Source of the DNA: CAZGSD01 sp964528305
GTDB lineage: Bacteria > Patescibacteriota > Gracilibacteria > UBA1369
Reading direction: 5' to 3'
Length of the DNA: 64,000 bases
Assembly (NCBI GenBank): GCA_964528305.1
Contig: CAZGSD010000002.1
Location: 136,832 to 200,831 of the forward strand
Shown here: piece by piece, positions 17,067-25,924 of the stretch
How the letters are laid out: every line of letters begins with the position of its first letter
Position numbering within the stretch: the first letter of the stretch is position 1
Notes under the pieces: model-generated
What the model was told of the DNA's origin: nothing
What the model saw: only the letters and a program-made list of their open reading frames with translations
Database searches by the model: none
Position numbers and translations under genes: made by a program

Positions 17067-18004
17067 AATACCAATTGCAAATCAGCAGGCAGATCCACCC
17101 TCAAATCTACCTGCTTTTTAGTTATCGGATGAGTAAAAGCCAATCTATAAGCATGTAAAAACTGTCGGCTCAAACCAGTTTTCTCCTCAAACCACTGGTT
17201 TATTTTGGTATTTCCATAAGTTTTATCACCAATTAAAGCATGCCGAATCGATTGAAAATGCACACGAATTTGATGAGTACGCCCTGTCAATAAATGCACA
17301 TCCACCAAAGTGCTAGCCGACACACCCTTACCATATCGCCTTAACACTTCGAACTCAGTCACCGCCTCACGCGCCCTAGCCCCATCTATGCTCATCTTTT
17401 TCCTGCTAACCGGATGCCGGCCTATGGCTGCTTCAATACGCCCATTATCCACTGACAAATGTCCGGAAACCAAAGCCTGATATTTCTTCTCTATTTGCCG
17501 ATTTTTAAACATCTCCACCAGTCTCTGATGAGCCACATCGGTTTTAGCCACCACGATTAAACCGGAAGTATCTTTGTCCAATCTGTGCACTATACCCGGC
17601 CGCAACACCCCACCAATACCCCTCAAACCATCACCGACATGGGCCAAAACAGCATTGACCAGACTTTTCCCCATAAATTTACCATGCTCCGCCGGATGCA
17701 CCACCACGCCAGCATCTTTATCTATCACCAGTAAATATTCATCTTCATAGACAATTTTTAGCGGCAATTCCACCGGCTCCAACTCCATTTTAACCGGCAA
17801 TGGATAATCCACAACAATTTCATCACCAAACGCAACTTTATAACTTGGTTTCAAATAAATCCGCCCCTTCCAAACAAGCTTTTCCTTAAATAGTTTTTGT
17901 AAATATTGACGTGAAACTCCAGCCTCATTATCCGCCAAAAACACATCCACTCTCTGCTGGGCAGCCCCTTCCTCCACCCTGTAAGTTTTTTTTACTCCCA
18001 ACAT
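17054..18004 (-). CDS. RluA/RluD-family 23S rRNA pseudouridine synthase
   Basis: A 316-residue enzyme with an N-terminal S4 domain (QRVDVFLADNEAGVSRQYLQKLF) and the catalytic RluA motif HRLDKDTSGLIVVAKT, with Asp in HRLDKDT as nucleophile. Further motifs: LTGRTHQIRVHF and IGDKTYG. RluD makes pseudouridines in helix 69 of 23S rRNA; other family members modify other sites, so the exact position is not assigned. It shares its upstream region with the divergent tyrS promoter. Confidence 0.93.
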   Translation of the reverse strand: MLGVKKTYRVEEGAAQQRVDVFLADNEAGVSRQYLQKLFKEKLVWKGRIYLKPSYKVAFGDEIVVDYPLPVKMELEPVELPLKIVYEDEYLLVIDKDAGVVVHPAEHGKFMGKSLVNAVLAHVGDGLRGIGGVLRPGIVHRLDKDTSGLIVVAKTDVAHQRLVEMFKNRQIEKKYQALVSGHLSVDNGRIEAAIGRHPVSRKKMSIDGARAREAVTEFEVLRRYGKGVSASTLVDVHLLTGRTHQIRVHFQSIRHALIGDKTYGNTKINQWFEEKTGLSRQFLHAYRLAFTHPITKKQVDLRVDLPADLQLVLKNL

Positions 18005-18007
18005 TGA

Positions 18008-18037
18008 TTGTCATTAATAAGCACCTTGCTGTACAAT
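18008..18037 (+). promoter_or_regulatory. Candidate tyrS promoter
   Basis: TTGTCA at 18008-18013 and TACAAT at 18032-18037 are 18 nt apart, just upstream of the divergent rluD start. The expected start leaves a leader of about 20 nt, too short for a T-box, so tyrS is not controlled by one here. Confidence 0.6.
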
Positions 18038-18063
18038 AGCCACAAAAATAGCATATCAAGACC

Positions 18064-19269
18064 ATGAAAGTTAATAAAGAGCTGATTCACCACATTTTAC
18101 ATCACAATGTATCCGAAGTAATTGACCGTGAAGAGCTGGAAAAAAAACTGCTCTCTGGTAAAAAACTCCGCGTCAAATTCGGTATTGATCCCACAGGCGC
18201 ATTTCTGACCCTGGGACACGCCATAGTACTTCATAAATTAAAAGAGTTTCAAAATGCCGGTCATGATATCTATCTACTTTTCGGTAATTTCACAGCTCAA
18301 ATAGGGGATCCAACAGGCAAATCAGAAACACGCAAACCACTCACGCGTGAACAAGTAGAAAAAAACGCCAATACCTACTTGGAACAAGTTGGAAAAATAC
18401 TCGATCTCAAAAAAATCAAAACCGTCTGGAATGCCGACTGGTTTGAAAAATTCAATTTTCAGGACGTATTACAACTGGCCGGACAATTCACCGTGGCCCA
18501 AATGCTGGAACGTGATATGTTTCAAGAACGCATTAAAAAAGACCAACCAATTGGATTACATGAATTTCTATATCCATTGATGCAGGGCTATGATTCAGTT
18601 GAATTAAAAGCTGATCTGGAATTGGGTGGCAATGATCAAATGTTCAATATGATGGCCGCCAGACCACTGCAAAAAGCCGCCAGCCAAACCCCACAAGCCG
18701 TCATGACTATGAAAATTTTGGTGGGCACCGACGGAGTCAAAAAAATGGGCAAAAGCGAAAACAATTTCATTGCTCTACATGATGCTCCCCGCGACATGTT
18801 CGGCAAAATCATGTCTATTCCTGATCATTTAATGCCAACCTATTTCGAAATGTGCAGCCATCTGGAGGACAGGGAATTAGCTGAAATTCAAAAACGCTTA
18901 GCCGGCTCCGAAAACCCTCGCAATCTCAAAATCGAATTAGCCACTGCCATCACCAGCCTCTACCACGGCCCCCAAGCCGCCGACCAGGCCGCTATGGAAT
19001 TTAATAGGGTCTTTAGCCAAGGAGGAACACCAGATGAATTACAAACAATTACTCTCTCAGAGAAAAATCCACCACTATTAGACCTATTAATCCATCATCA
19101 ACTTATCCCTTCTAAAGGCGAAGGAAAAAGATTAATGGATGGGGGAGGACTCAAAGTCAATCAACAAAAAATTAGTGATTACAACTTCACACTATCCTCT
19201 CATGAAGAATATTTAGTTCAAATCGGTAAACGTAAATTTGTTAAATTTATTCCTCACTCGTTACCTTGA
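18064..19269 (+). CDS. tyrS: Tyrosyl-tRNA synthetase
   Basis: Class I synthetase of 401 residues. KFGIDPTGAFLTLGHAIVLHKL holds the HIGH-like motif (LGHA), QMFNMMAAR is in the tyrosine site region, and KKMGKSENN is the KMSKS loop. The C-terminal S4 domain (GKRLMDGGGLKVNQQKI) binds tRNA. The variant motifs match the TyrZ-like (type 2) bacterial group. The stop codon overlaps the TTG start of the next gene by 4 nt. Confidence 0.96.
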   Translation: MKVNKELIHHILHHNVSEVIDREELEKKLLSGKKLRVKFGIDPTGAFLTLGHAIVLHKLKEFQNAGHDIYLLFGNFTAQIGDPTGKSETRKPLTREQVEKNANTYLEQVGKILDLKKIKTVWNADWFEKFNFQDVLQLAGQFTVAQMLERDMFQERIKKDQPIGLHEFLYPLMQGYDSVELKADLELGGNDQMFNMMAARPLQKAASQTPQAVMTMKILVGTDGVKKMGKSENNFIALHDAPRDMFGKIMSIPDHLMPTYFEMCSHLEDRELAEIQKRLAGSENPRNLKIELATAITSLYHGPQAADQAAMEFNRVFSQGGTPDELQTITLSEKNPPLLDLLIHHQLIPSKGEGKRLMDGGGLKVNQQKISDYNFTLSSHEEYLVQIGKRKFVKFIPHSLP

Positions 19270-19811
19270 ATATCAAAGAGTTAAAAAACATACTTTCCCT
19301 GCAAACACTGCAGAAGATCCAGGATAATTATTCTACCGCCCTGGGCATTCCGGTATCAGTTCGTAATTCACATGGAGAAGCGTTAACCAAACCAAGTAAC
19401 CCCAGCAAACTTTGGAATTATATTCACAAAAACTCAGCCGCTGAAGACAATCTAATCAAAATACTTCAAGAAGCTATTGAAAAATGCAATCGCACCAGCC
19501 AGATAGTCATTTTCGAACGACATCCCGATACGAATGCTTTCTTAGCCCCCATGATGGCTAACGGGAAACCAATAGCCTATTTCGTCGGAGGACTAGTACG
19601 CTTTGGCAATCCCAATATGAATATAGCAGAAACCCAAGCCAAATTACTGCATTTAGATATCGACACCTATCTGGACGCTTATTTACATTTACCATTATTC
19701 ACCAAAACACGTCTGGAAGCAGCAGCCAATCTTATCAAAACCATCGGCAGTACTATCACCAGCTGTGAAGAAATCAAAAGCAGTCAGCGTGAATCTCGCC
19801 GCAGCAAATAG
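19266..19811 (+). CDS. PocR-like ligand-binding sensory protein
   Basis: The sequence LQTLQKIQDNYSTALGIPVSVRNSHGEALTKPSN, then FLAPMMANGKPIAYFVGGLVRFG, follows the PocR sensory domain pattern (LQxIQDxFxxATG, DPDGxPIT-PSN, A-PI-v-G--iG---GGQV). The Cys usually found in the middle is present only once (EKCNRTSQ). No DNA-binding, GGDEF or kinase domain is attached, so this is a stand-alone sensor with unknown output. The start is TTG at 19266, overlapping the tyrS stop; recG starts 13 nt downstream. Confidence 0.7.
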   Translation: MNIKELKNILSLQTLQKIQDNYSTALGIPVSVRNSHGEALTKPSNPSKLWNYIHKNSAAEDNLIKILQEAIEKCNRTSQIVIFERHPDTNAFLAPMMANGKPIAYFVGGLVRFGNPNMNIAETQAKLLHLDIDTYLDAYLHLPLFTKTRLEAAANLIKTIGSTITSCEEIKSSQRESRRSK

Positions 19812-19824
19812 CCCTCAATTCAGC

Positions 19825-21864
19825 ATGGATCAGCGCACGCCTCTCAGTAAAATACTCAAAACCACCAAAATCTATCTACAAAGATTGGAGAGATTAGAAG
19901 TGAAAACAGTAGGGGATTTGCTTAACTATTTCCCACGCACCTATAGTGACCAAAGTAATTTCAGCAAAATCATTGATATACGCACCGATCAAATCAATAT
20001 TATCCGTGGCAGCTTAAGCCAACTCAGTGAAATACGCACCAAATTTGGCAAAAAATTAATCAAAGCCAAGCTAACTGACAATACAGGGTCAGTTGATATC
20101 ATTTGGTTTAATCAACCTTTTATCACCAGGCTGCTACATAACGGCCAACAAATTATTTTAGCCGGAAAAGCTAAATTCGAATTAGGCAAAGTAACACTGA
20201 TCAGCCCTGATTTTGAAGCGGTACAACCTCAACAATTACACACTGCCAGATTAGTTCCCATCTATCACGAAACCGAAGGCCTCTCTTCCAAATGGCTAAG
20301 AGAAAAAATCCATCCACTACTGAAATACACCTCCACACTTTTTACAGAATATCTACCAGCAGAAATCATTACCAAACATCAATTAATAGCTCTAGATCAA
20401 GCCATCCGGGAAATACATTTCCCCAGCAATCAAGCCAATTTGGATCAGGCCAAAAAAAGACTGGCTTTCGATGAATTATTCCTTTTACAACTACAAACAT
20501 TACAAAAAAAATGGCAATGGCAAAATAATCAACAAGGCAGACCACATCGCATGATTCGCCATCCTAAACTGGCCTCCATCACCAACAATCTTAGCTTCAA
20601 ACTCACCAACGCTCAGATCAAAACTCTAGACGAAATTCTCGAAGATTTCGGCAGAGAATTTCCCATGTCACGACTATTACAAGGAGATGTTGGTTCTGGA
20701 AAAACCATAGTCGCCGGGCTGGCTATTTATAATGCCATTTTACATAATTTACAGACCGCTTTAATGGCCCCCACTGAAATCCTGGCAGAACAGCATTATC
20801 AAAGTTTGAGTAAATTATTTACTCAGCACGGAGTGAGGCTAAAATACCTCTCAGGCAGCACTAAAGTTAGTGAAAAAAAAGCAATTCTTGCTGAGCTGGA
20901 AAATGGCAATATAGACTTACTTATCGGTACTCACGCACTCATTCAAGAAAATATACGCTTTGCCAAACTGGGCCTGGCCGTCATCGATGAACAACATCGT
21001 TTTGGAGTGGAACAACGCAGCATACTCAAATCACAAGGCACCCCACACCTACTCAGCCTCTCTGCCACACCCATCCCACGCACCTTGGCTATGACTATTT
21101 ATGGCGATCAAGATTTATCCATCATCGACGAAATGCCGGCCGGCCGGCTGCCCATCATCACCCGCATAGTCCCCGAAAAAAAACGCCGCGACGCTTATCT
21201 CTGGATTGCCGATCGAGTACGAGCCGGCCGGCAAGCCTTTGTCATTTGCCCATTAATTGATGAATCAGACAGCCTGGAACTCAAATCCGTACTAAGCGAA
21301 TACGAAAATTTGCAGCAACACATTTTTCCTGAGTTTAAAATCGGCCTATTGCATGGCCGCCTGAAAGCCACAGAAAAAGATGAAGTTATGACAAAATTCA
21401 AAGCTAATGAATATCAAATCCTAGTTTCCACATCCGTAGTAGAAGTTGGCATCGACGTCCCCAATGCCACCATTATGATGATCGAAGGCGCCGAACGTTT
21501 CGGCCTATCCCAACTCCATCAATTCCGTGGCCGCGTCGGCAGAGGAGCACATCAATCCTATTGCTTCCTTTTCATGCAAAACGAATCACAAACAGCCAAA
21601 CACCGCCTCAAAGCCATGGTCAACCACAATAGCGGATTCAAATTATCTGAAATCGATCTGGAATTACGCGGCCCCGGCCACATTTACGGCATACGCCAAT
21701 CCGGCATTCCAGATTTAAAAATGGCTTCCCTGACGGATTCAATAGCCATAGCCGAAGCCCGCCAAGCCGCCGATCAAATCATCAAATCAGATCCCAATTT
21801 ACAAAATCATCCCGCCCTAGCAGCAAAAATTAAAGAACTGGAAAAAATTTACATAAAAGATTAA
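19825..21864 (+). CDS. recG: ATP-dependent DNA helicase RecG
   Basis: The wedge (OB-fold) domain lies at about residues 40-160. Helicase lobe 1 carries LLQGDVGSGKTIVAG (Walker A), APTEILAEQH and DEQHRFGVEQR; lobe 2 carries STSVVEVGIDVPNA and QFRGRVGRG. The protein is 679 residues from the ATG at 19825 (MDQRTPLSKIL); the frame is open 20 codons further upstream over the previous gene. RecG remodels stalled replication forks and Holliday junctions. Confidence 0.96.
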   Translation: MDQRTPLSKILKTTKIYLQRLERLEVKTVGDLLNYFPRTYSDQSNFSKIIDIRTDQINIIRGSLSQLSEIRTKFGKKLIKAKLTDNTGSVDIIWFNQPFITRLLHNGQQIILAGKAKFELGKVTLISPDFEAVQPQQLHTARLVPIYHETEGLSSKWLREKIHPLLKYTSTLFTEYLPAEIITKHQLIALDQAIREIHFPSNQANLDQAKKRLAFDELFLLQLQTLQKKWQWQNNQQGRPHRMIRHPKLASITNNLSFKLTNAQIKTLDEILEDFGREFPMSRLLQGDVGSGKTIVAGLAIYNAILHNLQTALMAPTEILAEQHYQSLSKLFTQHGVRLKYLSGSTKVSEKKAILAELENGNIDLLIGTHALIQENIRFAKLGLAVIDEQHRFGVEQRSILKSQGTPHLLSLSATPIPRTLAMTIYGDQDLSIIDEMPAGRLPIITRIVPEKKRRDAYLWIADRVRAGRQAFVICPLIDESDSLELKSVLSEYENLQQHIFPEFKIGLLHGRLKATEKDEVMTKFKANEYQILVSTSVVEVGIDVPNATIMMIEGAERFGLSQLHQFRGRVGRGAHQSYCFLFMQNESQTAKHRLKAMVNHNSGFKLSEIDLELRGPGHIYGIRQSGIPDLKMASLTDSIAIAEARQAADQIIKSDPNLQNHPALAAKIKELEKIYIKD

Positions 21865-21891
21865 ACTGCAAATATCTTTTAAAACTACTAC

Positions 21892-22176
21892 ATGAGAAAA
21901 ATAACAATACCACCATTTGTCAAAATGTGTTGGTGGGGGATCAGCGGAGCATTAACAGGAATTATCGCTGGCACCATACTGGGTATTTTTATTTTTGCTT
22001 TACAAACTTGCCTCCAATCCTGGACATTTACTGAAATCGGAACGGTAGTAGACCCATACATGCATGCATTATATTATGGATGGCAACAACCAGCTATGTT
22101 TGGCGCAAGCTTTGGCGCCATCATCGGAGCTATTTTTGGTTCCATATTCGGACTAAAAGACGTCCCTAAAAAATAG
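21892..22176 (+). CDS. Small two-helix membrane protein, unknown
   Basis: A 94-residue protein with two Gly-rich hydrophobic segments (ISGALTGIIAGTILGIFIFAL and AMFGASFGAIIGAIFGSIFGL) resembling glycine-zipper helices. It is 27 nt after recG and likely on the same transcript. No family recognised. Confidence 0.6.
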   Translation: MRKITIPPFVKMCWWGISGALTGIIAGTILGIFIFALQTCLQSWTFTEIGTVVDPYMHALYYGWQQPAMFGASFGAIIGAIFGSIFGLKDVPKK

Positions 22177-22203
22177 GGCAGACGAGTCAAACTACGTCCA
22201 ATC

Positions 22204-22249
22204 AAAAAAGACCTCTATAAACGCCAATAAACAAAGCCATTAGAGGCCT
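22204..22249 (-). terminator. Rho-independent terminator for elp3
   Basis: On the minus strand GGCCTCTA and TAGAGGTC pair (7 of 8) around a 23-nt loop and are followed by TTTTTT. A second 11-bp hairpin (22290-22317) lies between it and the elp3 stop. Confidence 0.65.
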
Positions 22250-22340
22250 GTACAAAAACAAAGTCTATTTCTTATCTAAGACCTGATTTATTTTGCACAA
22301 GATACATTGTGCGAAATACTTACATGCCTTACAAATGCCT

Positions 22341-23624
22341 TTACAGATACTTCACCATATAAGTCCCCTCCAGTTCATACCCCAGCTTTCTATAATATTC
22401 CCTCACGCCAATACCAGAAATAACCGCTAATTTTTTAAAACCATTTTTACGGGAAATTTCCTCAGCTTTATTCATCATTTGCCTTCCCATCCCAATATGT
22501 TGTGATACTGAACGCTCTCGACCAGCTATCTCCACCTGCTCACCATAAGTATGCACCTCACGCACCAGAGCTGCGCCCTCCAATTCTTTAATAAAATGTG
22601 GCTTCCCATTAAGCGAATAAGAGCTAAACCTCAAGCGCAACAAAGCACATAATTTATCGTCTTTGATCTGATCAAAAGAAATAAAAAATTCCTGCCCCTC
22701 GGAAGCTTCAAAAGGCTTCACCCGCAACTCCACCTGATCCATACTAATTTTCACATCTTTAATCTCACGTGAACGAATATCACGGGATACTATCCCCAGT
22801 TTTTTCATTTTATCTTCTACAACCTGTCGCAAATTAGAGGTTTTGCAGCCAGATATAATGGTATTAGCCGGAATATCTCTATACATACGGGTAACCCGCA
22901 CATAATCTGGCCAGACCTTAGTCATTTCCACCATCAAATCAACCAAAACCTCATCACTATAACTCTGGTATTTACCCTGTCGATAAATCCCCTCCAACTG
23001 CGACCAGGGCACGACCATACAAGGATAAACTTTCATCCAATCCGGCCTATAGGCTGGATTTTCAAATAATTCCTTCATATCCCGCAAATCTATTTCAGGA
23101 GTGGCACCCAGGAGATTTGGCATCATATGAACATTAATTTTATAGGCCGCATCCCGAATCAAGCGTATCGCCTGCTTAGTTTCAGCTATACCATGCCCAC
23201 GCCTATTTAATTCCAAGACATCATCATCCAGAGACTGCACTCCAATCTCAATTTTAGTACATCCTAAATTTCGCAAACGCCGCAATTCTGCCGGCGTNNN
23301 NNNNNNNNNNNNNNNNNNNNNNNNNNNNNNNNNNNNNNNNNNNNNNNNNNNNNNNNNNNNNNNNNNNNNNNNNNNNNNNNNNNNNNNNNNNNNNNNNAAA
23401 ATCCCCTCCTCTACCATCTCACGATAAACACGAATCAACTCCACATTAGACGCCGAAGGAATTTTATAACGTATGCTAAAATCATTTTTCATTTCTTGTA
23501 ATTCCTGCTGAGTAGAGAAACCCGAATTAAAGGCCTTTACCAACATTTGCCTATGAATATTCCCCAACCATTTCTGATATTCCAAAGGAGAAACAGCCTG
23601 ATTGATTATAATCTTATCAGTCAT
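22341..23624 (-). CDS. Elp3-type radical SAM/GNAT tRNA U34 carboxymethylation enzyme (interrupted by scaffold gap)
   Basis: The Elp3 call rests on sequence after the gap: CTKIEIGVQSLDDDVLELNRRGH, INVHMMPNLLGATPEIDLRDMKELF, DWMKVYPCMVV, RDIPANTIISGCKTSNLRQ, and a C-terminal acetyltransferase domain (HIGMGRQMMNKAEEI) ending LGYELEGTYMVKYL. Elp3 installs the carboxymethyl group of cm5U34 using SAM and acetyl-CoA. The 100-N gap at 23298-23397 removes the region where the CxxxCxxC iron-sulfur motif should be, so activity cannot be judged. The start is the ATG at 23624. A Trm9-like methyltransferase is divergently transcribed 81 nt away. Confidence 0.9.
   Translation of the reverse strand: MTDKIIINQAVSPLEYQKWLGNIHRQMLVKAFNSGFSTQQELQEMKNDFSIRYKIPSASNVELIRVYREMVEEGIXXXXXXXXXXXXXXXXXXXXXXXXXXXXXXXXXXTPAELRRLRNLGCTKIEIGVQSLDDDVLELNRRGHGIAETKQAIRLIRDAAYKINVHMMPNLLGATPEIDLRDMKELFENPAYRPDWMKVYPCMVVPWSQLEGIYRQGKYQSYSDEVLVDLMVEMTKVWPDYVRVTRMYRDIPANTIISGCKTSNLRQVVEDKMKKLGIVSRDIRSREIKDVKISMDQVELRVKPFEASEGQEFFISFDQIKDDKLCALLRLRFSSYSLNGKPHFIKELEGAALVREVHTYGEQVEIAGRERSVSQHIGMGRQMMNKAEEISRKNGFKKLAVISGIGVREYYRKLGYELEGTYMVKYL
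23298..23397. other. Scaffold gap of 100 Ns inside elp3
   Basis: Exactly 100 Ns, so the true length may be arbitrary. The missing piece covers the radical SAM cysteines of the Elp3 protein. Confidence 0.99.
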
Positions 23625-23705
23625 TTTTATTTCTAAAACTAGCTTCAAACGCTCTAAACAGATATAGTAAAACCGCTTAAAAATCAATTATTTCAGCAGA
23701 TTCAA

Positions 23706-24443
23706 GTGAAAGAAGCAACGCGGCAAAAAATACTACAATCAGTACCAGAATCCTATAATCTGATTGCCAATGAATTTTCCGACACCAGGCACTATGCCTG
23801 GGAAGATTTTAAATTTTTCAAACCTTATTTATTTGAAAATGCCGAAATAGTCGATTTAGGATGCGGAAATGGTCGTTTAAACCTATTTTTAGATCAATAT
23901 TACCTCGGCCAAAAATATCGCTATATTGGTATAGATAACAGCGAAAACCTGCTCAAAACCGCTCAACAAAAATATCCACGCAAAATTTTCCTACCTGGAG
24001 ATCAACTGGAAATCCCACTTGATTCCAATCAAGCCGACCTGGTTTTTAATATAGCAGCATTTCACCATCTCCCCTCAACGACCTTAAGACTACAAGCCCT
24101 AAGTGATATTAAAAGAATTCTCAAACCCAATGGCATACTGATCATGACTGTCTGGAATCTTTGGCAAATCAAATACTGGCGAGCCAATCTATACGGATGG
24201 CTACGCTCCATCTTCACACTGGGAGATTATGCCCCCAACGACTTAGCCATTCCCTGGAAAAACTCCACAGGAAAAAATATATCCAAACGCTATTATCACA
24301 ATTTCCTCCCTTTCGAATTAAAATCCCTGCTTAAAAAATCAGGATTTACCCTTATAGAAAATTTTAGCAGCAAAAAAGGCAAAAAAACCTCATTCTGGAG
24401 TGGTTTTAATTATATTATTATCGCTAAAAACAGTGAACAATAA
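23706..24443 (+). CDS. Trm9/ALKBH8-like SAM-dependent methyltransferase
   Basis: A 245-residue class I methyltransferase. The N-terminus SYNLIANEFSDTRHYAWEDF matches the Trm9/ALKBH8 opening (vYd-IA-hFS-TR--pW--v). Motif I is VDLGCGNGRL (about 49-58). The late motifs also match the Trm9 group: TVWNLWQ, DLAIPW and RYYHNFLPFELKSLLKKSGF, compared with VWA, d-lVPW and RYYHvF--gEL. Trm9 methylates cm5U34 to mcm5U34. It is divergent from elp3, whose product would make its substrate. Start GTG at 23706; the 3' end overlaps the next gene by 11 nt. Confidence 0.75.
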   Translation: MKEATRQKILQSVPESYNLIANEFSDTRHYAWEDFKFFKPYLFENAEIVDLGCGNGRLNLFLDQYYLGQKYRYIGIDNSENLLKTAQQKYPRKIFLPGDQLEIPLDSNQADLVFNIAAFHHLPSTTLRLQALSDIKRILKPNGILIMTVWNLWQIKYWRANLYGWLRSIFTLGDYAPNDLAIPWKNSTGKNISKRYYHNFLPFELKSLLKKSGFTLIENFSSKKGKKTSFWSGFNYIIIAKNSEQ

Positions 24444-25299
24444 TTTTACTCACATACTTGAAATTCCATTTACTACACTGCATCTCAGTGAAATTTTAAA
24501 TATCATAAATAGCAACTTACAAGAGCAATCAAAACAAATATTTTTAGCCACTCCCAATCCAGAAATACTATTAGAAAGTCTCAAAAATCCCCAGTTAAAA
24601 AGCATCTTACAAAAAACTTCATTCAATTTACCAGACGGTTACGGACTCATTTGGGCACATATCTTCCTAGAAAAAACCAAATCAATAAAACACAAATCAA
24701 TTATCATACTGATTGGACTGAGCAGTCTTATCAGTTTTATTTGGCATAAAAAAAGCCCTCAAAAACGATTCAATCAAAGCATTACCGGCGCCGACACAAC
24801 CCTGGATATCTGTACCATAGCCAGCTCCTCCAGTAGAACAATTTTTTTACTCGGAAACCAGCACGGACTCACTAATCAAGCCGCACAAACAGCTAAAATT
24901 AATCTTCAAAAAAATTATCCCAATTTAAAAATAGTCGGAGCCATCGATAGCCACCCCCAAGACCCAAAACTTTCTCATTTAATCAATCAAAGTGGTGCAG
25001 AAATACTATTTATTGGTTTTGGTTCACCAGCTCAAGAAATATGGTTGGCAAAAAACCTACCACATCTAAAAAGCGTAAAATTAGCTATGGGCATAGGCGG
25101 CACCTTTGATTTTATCAATAAAACCATCCCCCGCGCCCCACACTGGATGAGAAAAACAGGCCTAGAATGGTTATATCGACTCTATAAACAGCCACAACGC
25201 CTAAGACGCATATTTAACGCCACTATTGTTTTTCCCTACACTATCATTCGAGACCGCCTCCATCACCCACCGGTAAATCCTGATAAACACAAAATTTAG
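24433..25299 (+). CDS. WecG/TagA/CpsF-family glycosyltransferase
   Basis: A GT26-family protein of 288 residues. Family markers: FLATPNPEILLES, NLPDGYGLIWA, ITGADTTLDI, TIFLLGNQHGLTNQAAQ, EILFIGFGSPAQEIWLAKN and AMGIGGTFDFINKTIPRAPHWMRKTGLEWLYRL. These enzymes add the second sugar (often N-acetylmannosamine or a uronate) to undecaprenyl-linked precursors. It carries an unusual extra hydrophobic stretch (SIIILIGLSSLISFIWH) after the first domain. The GTG at 24433 overlaps the upstream stop; the 3' end overlaps a convergent gene by 56 bp. Confidence 0.92.
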   Translation: MNNNFTHILEIPFTTLHLSEILNIINSNLQEQSKQIFLATPNPEILLESLKNPQLKSILQKTSFNLPDGYGLIWAHIFLEKTKSIKHKSIIILIGLSSLISFIWHKKSPQKRFNQSITGADTTLDICTIASSSSRTIFLLGNQHGLTNQAAQTAKINLQKNYPNLKIVGAIDSHPQDPKLSHLINQSGAEILFIGFGSPAQEIWLAKNLPHLKSVKLAMGIGGTFDFINKTIPRAPHWMRKTGLEWLYRLYKQPQRLRRIFNATIVFPYTIIRDRLHHPPVNPDKHKI

Positions 25300-25705
25300 C
25301 ACATTTTAGCTGCAACAAACGCTTCAACTGTAGCTGTTCCTGATCAATTAAATCCAATTTCCTCTGGAAGTAGTTTTCAGTATACAAAGCCTCCAAAACC
25401 TCCATTTTTTCACGTTTCTCCAAGGTCGACAACCCCTCAACTCTCATCACACTCGCTTTTTCCTGAATAAAAGTCGCCACCGCACTGGCATAATCAGCTT
25501 TACGACCAGCAATCACCGTTTGCAGACGTCTTTCTTCCTGTTCAAACTGATAAACTGAGTCATAAACAGCATATGGGTCCAAAGGTAGCCTATCAACATC
25601 ATCCGCCCGCAAATTACTAATCCTAGTTAGATAAAATAACGCAGCCAGAGCCATTAAGCCCAGAACAAAAACCACCTGCAATGTTGTGTCCCAATTTCTA
25701 CGCAT
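25244..25705 (-). CDS. Membrane-anchored coiled-coil protein, unknown
   Basis: 153 residues from the ATG at 25705: one N-terminal membrane segment (TLQVVFVLGLMALAALFYL), then Glu/Gln/Lys-rich helix to residue 135 with coiled-coil character, ending in two Cys (LKCAKFCVY) and an acidic Gly tail. No family recognised. It overlaps the convergent CpsF-type gene by 56 bp, so the C-terminal 18 residues are encoded antisense to it. Position and single-anchor layout resemble FtsB/FtsL-like proteins only in shape. Confidence 0.6.
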   Translation of the reverse strand: MRRNWDTTLQVVFVLGLMALAALFYLTRISNLRADDVDRLPLDPYAVYDSVYQFEQEERRLQTVIAGRKADYASAVATFIQEKASVMRVEGLSTLEKREKMEVLEALYTENYFQRKLDLIDQEQLQLKRLLQLKCAKFCVYQDLPVGDGGGLE

Positions 25706-25775
25706 AAACAAGAGACAAGTCTGACATCAAGTTCAGACAAATGCAAGTGGATACATAAGCAAACGTATGTAGAAA

Positions 25776-25914
25776 CCAAAAAGAATGATCATGTCTCGCA
25801 GGCACGCTTGGCCGCCCCAGCGGCGGCCTCGCTATTGCTACGGTGTTTTGCCGCTTCGCGGACCAGGCCAAAACACCTCCGCAAATGCCTGCGAAACATG
25901 ATCATTCTTTTTGG
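25776..25914. repeat. 139-bp palindromic element with 29-bp arms and two inner hairpins
   Basis: Arms 25776-25804 and 25886-25914 match at 28 of 29 positions as inverted repeats. Inside are two more hairpins: GGCCGCC/GGCGGCC (25810-25828), and GGTGTTTTG/CAAAACACC (25842-25877) which itself contains CCGC/GCGG. The whole would fold as a three-way junction. The inner part is much more GC-rich than the surroundings. It starts 10 nt after the stop of the 25925-26263 gene. It could be a terminator, a MITE-like insertion or a structured RNA. Confidence 0.8.
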
Positions 25915-25924
25915 CTAACACCAA

